14,015 nucleotides of DNA from SIG440 sp045645805 (GTDB lineage: Bacteria > Bacillota > Clostridia > Monoglobales > Monoglobaceae), in NCBI GenBank assembly GCA_045645805.1, contig JAZRJL010000014.1, positions 1 to 14,015 on the forward strand, in the 5' to 3' direction. The notes under the pieces are model-generated. The model made no database searches. It had not been told where the DNA came from and saw only the letters and a program-made list of their open reading frames with translations. Shown here in pieces: positions 6,439 to 14,015 of this stretch. A program made the translations under genes and the position numbers. Position 1 is the first letter of the stretch. Each line of letters starts with the position of its first letter.

Positions 6439-6648
6439 TTTTTTAAAAAATCCCTATGTTTTTACTGTTATTTTTAACGTAAATTCAGTATAGCACAGGG
6501 ATTTAAAAAAAGCAATAGTTGTTTCAAAAATTTTTGTGAATTTTTTATAAAATCGTTTGAAATACCACTATATATTGTACTGTTTTGCTTAAATTAAATT
6601 GGTCGTCTTTCGGCATGACCACAATATTACGAAGAGGTGATTTATTTT
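6415..6648 (+). other. Long AT-rich 5' leader of rpoB with a large stem-loop
   Basis: About 230 nt lie between the predicted transcript start and the rpoB ATG, with no gene. The leader holds AAATCCCT (6448-6455) pairing with AGGGATTT (6497-6504), continued inward by TG/CA and by TACTG (6463-6467) with CAGTA (6486-6490). It is followed by A residues rather than T, so it is not an ordinary terminator for rpoB. A second hairpin lies near the ribosome site. I recognise no known riboswitch or ribosomal protein leader. The rest of the 6251-6648 gap holds the rsmA leader and the divergent promoters described separately. Confidence 0.5.
6600..6621 (+). promoter_or_regulatory. Hairpin just before the rpoB ribosome binding site
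   Basis: TGGTCGT (6600-6606) pairs with ATGACCA (6615-6621), including one G-U pair, around a TTCG-type loop (6609-6612). It ends 11 nt before AGAGGTGA (6633-6640), the rpoB ribosome site. It could protect the mRNA 5' region or tune initiation; the role is not shown by sequence. Confidence 0.45.
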
Positions 6649-9600
6649 ATGGTACATCCGGTGAAACTTGGCAGAAACACCCGTATGAGCTATGGAAAGA
6701 TAAGAGAGGTTATTGATATGCCAAATCTTATCGAAATTCAAAAGAACTCCTACGATTGGTTTCTCAGCGAAGGATTGAAAGAGGTCTTCCACGATGTGTC
6801 ACCTATTACGGATTACGCAGGAAATCTCATTCTGGAATTTATCGATTACAGAATAGATATGAATCCGAAATACGACATTGAAGAATGTAAAGAAAGAGAC
6901 GCAACGTATGCCGCACCATTGAGAGTTAAAGTAAGACTCATCAACAAAGAAACCGGCGAGGTTAAAGAGCAGGAGATTTTTATGGGTGACTTCCCCATTA
7001 TGACTCCCTCCGGCACCTTTATCATCAACGGTGCTGAACGTGTTATCGTCAGCCAGCTGGTTCGTGCACCAAGTGTTTACTTTGCCGAAAAATTTGACAA
7101 AATCGGTAAAAAGCTGTTCTCATCTCAGGTTATCCCCAACCGTGGTGCATGGCTTGAATACGAAACAGACAGCAACGATTTGTTCCATGTAAAAATTGAC
7201 AAAATGAGAAAGACCCCCATCACCGTTCTTATCCGTGCTCTCGGTTTCGGTACAGATGCCGAAATCAACCAGCTCTTTGGCGAGGACGAGCGTTTACTTC
7301 GTACAATGGAAAAGGACACCTGCAAAACTCATGAGGAAGGTCTTCTTGAAATATACAGAAAGCTCCGTCCTGGCGAACCACCTACAATTGACAGTGCACG
7401 TTCACTTATCACAAATCTGTTCTTTGACCCAAAACGTTATGACCTTGCAAGAGTGGGCAGATACAAGTTCAACAAAAAGCTTGCACTTGAAGACCGTATC
7501 ACAGGCAAAATCGCAGCGGCTAATATCATCAACGAGGAAACAGGTGAACTTATCTGTGCGGCAGGCGAAACCATTACCAGAGAAATGGCACGCAGTGCAG
7601 AAGCTGCAGGTATCAGCTCTGTGGATATCAAAATTGACGACGAGCATACCACCCGTGTCCTTTCAAACGGAATGATTGAGCTTTCAGATTTGGTTGATTA
7701 CAACCCACGTGAATACGAAATAAACGAAAAGGTTCGTTTCAGCGTTCTTAAAGAAATTATGGCGGAGTTCCCTGATATGAACTCCGACGAGTTCAAGGCC
7801 GCTCTTCGTGACCGCCGAGACGAGCTTATTCCAAAGCATATTGTAGTTGACGATATTATTGCTTCAATTTCATATGTAGGAAACCTTGCCGCAGGTGTTG
7901 GTTCGGTTGACGATATCGACCACCTTGGCAACCGCCGTCTGAGATCCGTCGGCGAGCTTTTACAGAACCAGTTCAGAATCGGTCTTGCAAGAATGGAAAG
8001 AGTTGTCCGTGAAAGAATGTCTACTCAGGACCTTGACTCCATTACTCCCCAGACTCTTATCAATATCCGTCCTGTGACCTCTGCTGTAAAAGAGTTCTTT
8101 GGTTCTTCACAGCTTTCACAGTTTATGGACCAAATTAACCCCCTGGGCGAGCTTACTCACAAGAGAAGACTTTCTGCTCTTGGTCCCGGCGGCCTTTCAA
8201 GAGAAAGAGCCGGCTTTGAGGTTCGTGACGTTCACCATTCGCACTATGGACGTATGTGTCCCATTGAAACACCTGAAGGTCCTAATATCGGTCTTATAAA
8301 CTCACTTTCAGGCTTTGCAAAGGTAAACGAATATGGCTTTATCGAAGCTCCTTACCGCAAAGTTGACAAAGAGACCGGTTGTGTTACCGACATAGTTGAA
8401 TATATGACAGCTGACACCGAAGAAGGCTTTTACATTGCTCAGGCAAATGAAGAGCTTGACGAAAATAACCGCTTTGTTTCAAAGAAGGTTGTTACAAGAT
8501 ATAAGGATGAATTCCTTGAAGTATCAGCAGAACCCGGCAAGTGCCGTGTTGACTATATGGACGTATCACCGAGACAGGTTACATCAATTGCAACAGCAAT
8601 GATTCCCTTCCTTGAAAACGACGATGCTAACCGTGCACTGATGGGTTCAAACATGCAGCGTCAGGCTGTTCCGCTTCTTTGTCCCGAATCACCGATTATC
8701 GGTACAGGTATGGAGTTCAAAGCGGCAAAAGACTCCGGTGTTTGCGTTCTCGCAAAGCACAGCGGTACTGTTTCAAAGGTTTCAGCACAGTTCATTGAAA
8801 TTAAAACCGACGACGGTGACACCGACAAGTACAAGCTTATCAAGTTTACACGTTCAAACCAGGGTATGTGCATCAATCAGCGTCCTATCGTGGTTGAAGG
8901 TGAACACGTTGAAGAAGGCGACATCATCGCTGACGGTCCTTCAACAAAGAACGGCGAAATCGGTCTTGGCAGAAACATCCTTATTGGCTTTATGACCTGG
9001 GAAGGTTATAACTACGAGGATGCTATGCTGATTAACGAACGCCTTGTTAAAGAAGATATCCTTACCTCAATTCATATCGAGGAATACGAAATTGAATCCC
9101 GTGACACCAAGCTTGGTCCCGAAGAAATCACCCGTGATATCCCCAACGTGGGCGAGGATGCACTTCAAGACCTTGACGAACGCGGTATTATCCGTATCGG
9201 TGCCGAGGTTGAAAGCGGCGATATCCTTGTTGGTAAGGTTACACCAAAGGGCGAAACAGAGCTTTCTGCTGAAGAAAGACTTCTCCGTGCAATCTTTGGT
9301 GAAAAAGCACGTGAGGTTCGTGACACATCACTCCGCGTTCCCCACGGCGAATATGGTATTATTGTTGATGTTAAAGTATTTACCCGTGAAAACAGCGACG
9401 AGCTGCCCCCCGGTGTAAATCAGATAGTTCGCTGCTACATCGCTCAGAAGAGAAAGATTTCTGTGGGCGATAAGATGGCAGGCCGTCACGGAAACAAGGG
9501 TGTTATTTCACGTATTCTTCCTGAAGAAGATATGCCCTTCCTCCCCGACGGTACACCACTCCAGATTGTTCTTAACCCTCTGGGCGTTCCTTCACGTATG

Positions 9601-10401
9601 AACATCGGACAGGTGCTTGAGGTTCACCTTGGCTATGCCGCAAAGGCTCTTGGCTGGAAGGTTGCAACCCCGGTATTTGATGGTGCAAACGAAGAAGATA
9701 TTATGAACGCTCTTGAGCAGGCAGGCTACGAAAGAGACGGTAAGACCGTTCTTTATGACGGACGTACCGGTGAGCCGTTTGACAACCGTGTAACAGTTGG
9801 TTATATGCATATGCTCAAGCTTGCCCACCTTGTTGACGATAAAATCCATGCACGTTCAACCGGTCCTTACTCACTGGTTACTCAGCAGCCTCTTGGCGGT
9901 AAAGCTCAGTTCGGTGGTCAGAGATTCGGTGAAATGGAAGTTTGGGCACTGGAAGCATACGGTGCAGCCTATACACTTCAGGAAATCCTGACAGTTAAAT
10001 CCGATGATATCGTAGGACGTGTTAAGACATATGAATCAATCGTTAAGGGTGAAAACATTCCAAGTCCCAGCGTTCCCGAATCCTTTAAGGTTCTTATTAA
10101 GGAACTCCAGAGCCTTGCTCTTGATGTAAAGGTTCTTGACGCTGACGGTAATGAAGTTATCCTTAAAGAATCAATTGACGATGACGAGCCTGAAAGCTTG
10201 CAGGTAAACATTGACCGTGAAGAGGATACTCCGGAAAATATGTACGGACAACCCGATGCGGAAGATGATGCCGACCTTATAGACAGCGACCTCTTCTATG
10301 ACTTTGAAGATACAGTTATGGAAGATGGCGTCGATGATGTCGACGATGACTTTGACATACTGCCGGATGACGGTATGGATGAATTTGACGACGAAATCTA
10401 A
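6649..10401 (+). CDS. rpoB: DNA-directed RNA polymerase subunit beta (RpoB)
   Basis: The beta subunit of RNA polymerase, forming half of the catalytic cleft with beta-prime. The 1250-residue product starts MVHPVKLGRNTRMSYGKIRE. The ATG at 6649 lies 8 nt after AGAGGTGA, while an in-frame GTG at 6637 lies inside that site and is unlikely. Visible landmarks: FPIMTPSGTFIINGAERVIV; DHLGNRRLRSVGELLQNQFR; the rifampicin-pocket region from F483 (FFGSSQLSQFMDQINPLGEL then THKRRLSALGPGG); YGRMCPIETPEGPNIGLI; DTKLGPEEITRDIPNVGEDA; the active-site GDKMAGRHGNKG near 940-951; and GGKAQFGGQRFGEMEVWALE near the end. The last 74 residues are extremely acidic. It is somewhat longer than Bacillus RpoB (1193), largely because of that tail. 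It is followed by rpoC after 96 nt. Unlike the common bacterial order, no rplL lies upstream; rsmA is divergent there. Confidence 0.98.
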   Translation: MVHPVKLGRNTRMSYGKIREVIDMPNLIEIQKNSYDWFLSEGLKEVFHDVSPITDYAGNLILEFIDYRIDMNPKYDIEECKERDATYAAPLRVKVRLINKETGEVKEQEIFMGDFPIMTPSGTFIINGAERVIVSQLVRAPSVYFAEKFDKIGKKLFSSQVIPNRGAWLEYETDSNDLFHVKIDKMRKTPITVLIRALGFGTDAEINQLFGEDERLLRTMEKDTCKTHEEGLLEIYRKLRPGEPPTIDSARSLITNLFFDPKRYDLARVGRYKFNKKLALEDRITGKIAAANIINEETGELICAAGETITREMARSAEAAGISSVDIKIDDEHTTRVLSNGMIELSDLVDYNPREYEINEKVRFSVLKEIMAEFPDMNSDEFKAALRDRRDELIPKHIVVDDIIASISYVGNLAAGVGSVDDIDHLGNRRLRSVGELLQNQFRIGLARMERVVRERMSTQDLDSITPQTLINIRPVTSAVKEFFGSSQLSQFMDQINPLGELTHKRRLSALGPGGLSRERAGFEVRDVHHSHYGRMCPIETPEGPNIGLINSLSGFAKVNEYGFIEAPYRKVDKETGCVTDIVEYMTADTEEGFYIAQANEELDENNRFVSKKVVTRYKDEFLEVSAEPGKCRVDYMDVSPRQVTSIATAMIPFLENDDANRALMGSNMQRQAVPLLCPESPIIGTGMEFKAAKDSGVCVLAKHSGTVSKVSAQFIEIKTDDGDTDKYKLIKFTRSNQGMCINQRPIVVEGEHVEEGDIIADGPSTKNGEIGLGRNILIGFMTWEGYNYEDAMLINERLVKEDILTSIHIEEYEIESRDTKLGPEEITRDIPNVGEDALQDLDERGIIRIGAEVESGDILVGKVTPKGETELSAEERLLRAIFGEKAREVRDTSLRVPHGEYGIIVDVKVFTRENSDELPPGVNQIVRCYIAQKRKISVGDKMAGRHGNKGVISRILPEEDMPFLPDGTPLQIVLNPLGVPSRMNIGQVLEVHLGYAAKALGWKVATPVFDGANEEDIMNALEQAGYERDGKTVLYDGRTGEPFDNRVTVGYMHMLKLAHLVDDKIHARSTGPYSLVTQQPLGGKAQFGGQRFGEMEVWALEAYGAAYTLQEILTVKSDDIVGRVKTYESIVKGENIPSPSVPESFKVLIKELQSLALDVKVLDADGNEVILKESIDDDEPESLQVNIDREEDTPENMYGQPDAEDDADLIDSDLFYDFEDTVMEDGVDDVDDDFDILPDDGMDEFDDEI

Positions 10402-10497
10402 AAGTTATCTGCAATTACAAATGCCCCTCCCGTCGCTCATAACGTGAGGATGCGGCTCAATCATCATTGTGAGCAGAAAGTCGAGTGATTATCTAAT
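10402..10497 (+). other. Structured rpoB-rpoC spacer with two small hairpins
   Basis: The spacer has two successive stem-loops with like arms: CTCA/TGAG at 10436-10448 (loop TAACG) and GCTCA/TGAGC at 10455-10474 (10-nt loop). It is richer in G and C than other gaps here. No terminator or promoter is evident, so rpoB and rpoC are likely co-transcribed. The rpoC ribosome site is a weak GAGTGA (10483-10488), 9 nt before the ATG. Confidence 0.45.
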
Positions 10498-13400
10498 ATG
10501 AGTGAATATCAGAATTTCGATGCTATACAAATCGGTCTTGCTTCACCCGAAAAGATTCGTGAATGGTCTCACGGTGAGGTTAAAAAGCCCGAAACAATAA
10601 ATTACAGAACCTTAAAGCCCGAAAAGGACGGTCTTTTCTGCGAGAAAATCTTTGGTCCCCAAAAGGACTGGGAATGTCATTGCGGAAAGTACAAAAGAGT
10701 CCGCTATAAAGGTGTTGTCTGCGACCGTTGCGGTGTAGAAGTTACACGTTCAAAGGTTCGCCGTGAAAGAATGGGTCACATTGAGCTTGCAGTACCGGTG
10801 TCACACATCTGGTACTTCAAGGGTATCCCCAGCCGTATGGGTCTTATCCTTGATATGTCACCCCGTCTTTTGGAAAAGGTTCTCTACTTTGCAGCGTATG
10901 TTGTAATCGACCCGGGCAAAACCGGTCTTTTGAAAAACCAAATACTCAGCGAGCGTGAATACCGTGAAGAATGTGAAAAATACGGTAACGACGCATTCCG
11001 TGCGGGTATGGGGGCAGAAGCTGTTCTTGAAATGCTTAAGGCAATCGACCTTGAAGCCCTTTACGAAGAGCTGAAAAGCGACCTTGACGGTGCAAAGGGA
11101 CAGAAGAAAATCCGTACAGTAAGACGTCTTGAAGTGGTTGATTCATTCCGTCAGTCAGGCAACAAGCCCGAATGGATGATTATGCCTGTTCTTCCTGTAA
11201 TTCCACCCGAAATTAGACCTATGGTTCAGCTTGACGGTGGCAGATTTGCAACCTCTGACCTTAACGACCTCTACCGCAGAGTTATCAACAGAAACAATCG
11301 TCTCAAGAGACTTCTTGACCTCGGTGCTCCCGAAATTATTGTAAGAAACGAAAAGAGAATGCTTCAGGAAGCCGTTGACGCTCTTATCGACAACGGCAGA
11401 CGTGGCAGACCTGTTACAGGTCCCGGAAACCGTCCTCTCAAGTCCCTTTCAGATATGCTCAAGGGTAAGCAGGGCCGTTTCCGTCAGAACCTCCTTGGTA
11501 AGCGTGTTGACTATTCAGGACGTTCGGTTATCGTTGTTGGTCCCGAACTCAAAATTTATCAGTGCGGTTTGCCAAAGAAGATGGCACTTGAACTGTTCAA
11601 GCCCTTCGTTATGAAGAAGTTAGTTAACGATGGTCTTGCACACAACATAAAGTCAGCTAAAAGAATGGTTGAACGTGTCCGTCCCGAGGTTTGGGATGTG
11701 CTTGAAAGTGTAATTTCAGAGCATCCGGTTCTTCTTAACCGTGCTCCTACACTTCACAGACTGGCTATCCAGGCGTCTGAACCCGTTCTGGTTGAGGGTA
11801 AGGCACTTAAGCTTCATCCTCTGGTATGTACCGCCTTCAACGCAGACTTTGACGGTGACCAGATGGCAGTGCATCTTCCTCTATCAGCCGAGGCTCAGGC
11901 AGAAGCAAGATTCTTGATGCTTTCCGCAAACAACCTGCTTAAGCCTCAGGACGGTAACCCTGTAACTGTTCCTACACAGGATATGGTACTCGGAAGCTAC
12001 TACCTGACAATCCAGATAGACGACGAACTTGGTGCAGGTAAGATATTTACCTCCGAAGAAGAAGCTATCCTTGCATACGAAAACGGAGTTGTAGGTCTTC
12101 ACGCCCCGATTAAGGTTCGTATAAGCCGTGAAATTGACGGTGAAACCGTTACCGGCATTATAGATGCAACTGTGGGAAGACTCATTTTCAACGAAAAGAT
12201 TCCGCAGAATCTTGGATTTATAGACAGAAGCATCCCTGAAAACAAGCTTGCACTTGAAATTCAGTTCCGTGTTGACAAGAAAAAGCTTGGTCAGATTATT
12301 GACAGAAGCATCAAGATTCACGGCATAACCGAAACCGCAACTCTCCTTGACAACGTAAAGGCAATGGGCTTTAAGTATTCAACCCGCGGTGCTATAACCG
12401 TTGGTGTTTCGGATATCGAAATCCCTGAAGAAAAGAAAATTCTTCTTGCCGAAGCCGAGGAAGAAATCGAAAAGGTTACAAAGAAGTATCTCCGTGGTCT
12501 TCTTACCGACGAAGAACGCTACGAAAAGGTTATCTCCATCTGGTCCGAAACCTCAAACAAGGTTACAGACGCACTTATGAAGAATCTTGACGAGCTTAAT
12601 CCTATCTTTATGATGGCAAACTCAGGTGCCCGTGGTAGTGTTAACCAGATTCGTCAGCTTGGTGCAATGCGTGGTCTTATGGCAGATACAACAGGCCGTA
12701 CAATCGAAATTCCTATCAAGGCAAACTTCCGTGAAGGTCTTACAGTTCTTGAGTACTTCATTTCAACCCACGGTGCCCGTAAAGGTCTTACTGATACAGC
12801 TCTCCGTACAGCCGACTCAGGTTACCTTACCCGTCGTCTGGTTGACGTTTCTCAGGACGTTATTATCCGTGAAGATGATTGCGGTACCGATGATGGTATT
12901 ATGGCTGTTGATATTAAAGACGGCAACGAAATAATCGAAAAGCTTAAGGACAGACTTATCGGCAGAACACCTTGCGAAAACGTTGTTTCACCTGATGGTG
13001 AGCTTATTGTCGAAAAAGGTGTTATGATTTCAGCGGATGATGCTGACCGCATCATAGCAGCAGGTATCGAATCTGTTAAAATCCGCAGCGTTCTTAAGTG
13101 TCGTTCACGTGTGGGTGTTTGTGCTAAATGTTACGGACACAACCTTGCAAACGGCGAGGCTGTTAACATTGGTGAAGCAGTTGGTATCATTGCAGCTCAG
13201 TCAATCGGTGAACCCGGTACACAGCTTACAATGAGAACCTTCCATGCCGGCGGTGTTGCAGGCGGTGACGATATCACACAGGGTCTCCCCCGTGTCGAAG
13301 AACTTTTTGAAGCAAGAAAGCCGAAGGGTCTTGCAATTATTGCAGAAATCGGTGGACGTGTTAAAATTACCGAAAACAAAAAGAAACGTGAAGTTACAAT

Positions 13401-14015
13401 CCTTGACGACGAAAACGGAAATGCAGCAACATATCTCATTCCTTACGGTTCAAGAATCAAGGTTCGAGAGGACCAGATTATTGCAGCCGGTGACGAACTT
13501 ACCGAGGGTTCAGTTAACCCCCACGATATCCTCGCAATCAAGGGATATACCGCTGTTCAGGACTACCTCATTCAGGAAGTTCAGCGTGTTTACCGTCTCC
13601 AGGGTGTTGATATCAACGACAAGCATATCGAAGTTATCGTAAGACAGATGATGCACAAGGTTAAGGTTGAGGATGCCGGTGATACAGATTTCCTTACAGG
13701 CTCACTTGTTGAACGCTACGAGCTTGAAAGAGTAAACAACCAGATGCGTGCCGAAGGCAAGGCAGAAGCTGTTCACTCCGAGGTTCTTATGGGTATCACA
13801 AAGGCAGCTCTTGCTACCGACTCATTCCTCTCTGCAGCATCATTCCAGGAAACAACAAGAGTTCTTACAGATGCAGCAATCAAGGGCAAAATTGACCCGC
13901 TCGTTGGTCTTAAAGAAAATGTTATTATCGGTAAGCTTGTTCCTGCCGGAACAGGTATGCCAACATACAGTAACATTGACGTTGTTCCTACCGACTTTAC
14001 TGACGATATAATCTT
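10498..14015 (+). CDS. rpoC: DNA-directed RNA polymerase subunit beta-prime (RpoC), extreme C-terminus beyond window
   Basis: The beta-prime subunit, bearing the catalytic Mg2+ site of RNA polymerase. My translation runs open from the ATG at 10498 to the edge, 1172 residues. MSEYQNFDAIQIGLASPEKI is the usual clostridial start, and an in-frame TGA at 10486-10488 excludes a longer one. Seen in order: the first zinc site C60, C62, C75, C78 (CHCG...CDRC); RRVINRNNRLKRLL; RVDYSGRSVIVVGPEL; the Mg-binding NADFDGDQM at 448-456 with D450, D452 and D454; the second zinc site C795, C868, C875, C878; the trigger-loop region AVGIIAAQSIGEPGTQLTMR then TFHAGG; and AASFQETTRVLTDAAIKG with LKENVIIGKLVPAGTGM near the edge. 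The trigger loop lacks the insert found in E. coli. Firmicutes proteins end soon after this point, so probably only a few dozen residues are missing. Confidence 0.98.
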   Translation, partial: MSEYQNFDAIQIGLASPEKIREWSHGEVKKPETINYRTLKPEKDGLFCEKIFGPQKDWECHCGKYKRVRYKGVVCDRCGVEVTRSKVRRERMGHIELAVPVSHIWYFKGIPSRMGLILDMSPRLLEKVLYFAAYVVIDPGKTGLLKNQILSEREYREECEKYGNDAFRAGMGAEAVLEMLKAIDLEALYEELKSDLDGAKGQKKIRTVRRLEVVDSFRQSGNKPEWMIMPVLPVIPPEIRPMVQLDGGRFATSDLNDLYRRVINRNNRLKRLLDLGAPEIIVRNEKRMLQEAVDALIDNGRRGRPVTGPGNRPLKSLSDMLKGKQGRFRQNLLGKRVDYSGRSVIVVGPELKIYQCGLPKKMALELFKPFVMKKLVNDGLAHNIKSAKRMVERVRPEVWDVLESVISEHPVLLNRAPTLHRLAIQASEPVLVEGKALKLHPLVCTAFNADFDGDQMAVHLPLSAEAQAEARFLMLSANNLLKPQDGNPVTVPTQDMVLGSYYLTIQIDDELGAGKIFTSEEEAILAYENGVVGLHAPIKVRISREIDGETVTGIIDATVGRLIFNEKIPQNLGFIDRSIPENKLALEIQFRVDKKKLGQIIDRSIKIHGITETATLLDNVKAMGFKYSTRGAITVGVSDIEIPEEKKILLAEAEEEIEKVTKKYLRGLLTDEERYEKVISIWSETSNKVTDALMKNLDELNPIFMMANSGARGSVNQIRQLGAMRGLMADTTGRTIEIPIKANFREGLTVLEYFISTHGARKGLTDTALRTADSGYLTRRLVDVSQDVIIREDDCGTDDGIMAVDIKDGNEIIEKLKDRLIGRTPCENVVSPDGELIVEKGVMISADDADRIIAAGIESVKIRSVLKCRSRVGVCAKCYGHNLANGEAVNIGEAVGIIAAQSIGEPGTQLTMRTFHAGGVAGGDDITQGLPRVEELFEARKPKGLAIIAEIGGRVKITENKKKREVTILDDENGNAATYLIPYGSRIKVREDQIIAAGDELTEGSVNPHDILAIKGYTAVQDYLIQEVQRVYRLQGVDINDKHIEVIVRQMMHKVKVEDAGDTDFLTGSLVERYELERVNNQMRAEGKAEAVHSEVLMGITKAALATDSFLSAASFQETTRVLTDAAIKGKIDPLVGLKENVIIGKLVPAGTGMPTYSNIDVVPTDFTDDII

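Noticed and set aside
6448..6504. Large stem in the rpoB leader as a terminator on the minus strand
   Set aside because: A T-run does follow it on the minus strand, but no minus-strand gene lies upstream to be ended and the loop is too large for a standard terminator.
7235..7675. Plus-strand open frame of 146 codons inside rpoB in another frame
   Set aside because: Overlaps the conserved RpoB frame completely; composition is what an out-of-frame reading of rpoB would give.
11884..12321. Minus-strand open frame of 145 codons inside rpoC
   Set aside because: Antisense shadow of a strongly conserved rpoC region, with no promoter or ribosome site recognised.

Overview
The window looks like the chromosome of a low-to-moderate GC Gram-positive bacterium of the class Clostridia. 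RpoB and RpoC have the Firmicutes architecture, with no large lineage insert in the RpoC trigger loop and an acidic RpoB tail. SpoVG, a LytR-CpsA-Psr protein and a CsaB-type pyruvyl transferase are all present, intergenic DNA is very AT-rich, and promoters match the sigma-A consensus well. The order of genes is not that of Bacillus subtilis. I cannot place it to genus from the sequence alone.

Layout: (1) 1-1019, minus strand: murC, cut by the left window edge so that the C-terminus is missing. (2) 1020-1230: AT-rich divergent promoter region between murC and spoVG. (3) 1231-1506, plus strand: spoVG, ended by a perfect bidirectional terminator. (4) 1572-6250, minus strand, read from right to left: rsmA (ksgA), a YhbY/YqeI RNA-binding protein, a LytR-CpsA-Psr protein with its own consensus promoter, and a two-domain protein joining a family-4 glycosyltransferase to a CsaB-like pyruvyl transferase. 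(5) 6251-6648: a divergent control region with a near-perfect extended -10 promoter for rpoB and a leader of about 230 nt. (6) 6649-14015, plus strand: rpoB (complete) and rpoC (lacking only its last residues at the right edge).

How the genes fit together: murC makes peptidoglycan precursors. The LCP protein and the GT4-CsaB fusion suggest synthesis, pyruvylation and wall attachment of a secondary cell-wall polymer, of the sort that anchors SLH-domain surface proteins. rsmA and yhbY act in 30S/50S ribosome maturation. rpoBC encode the catalytic core of RNA polymerase. The window is therefore mostly housekeeping sequence, and I see no mobile element, CRISPR array, tRNA, rRNA or defence system. 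I did not find a convincing undescribed system. The points most worth a second look are the GT4-CsaB fusion next to the LCP gene, the dyad and structured leader at the rsmA/rpoB divergent promoter, the twin hairpins between rpoB and rpoC, and the position of rpoBC away from the rplKAJL ribosomal protein genes.
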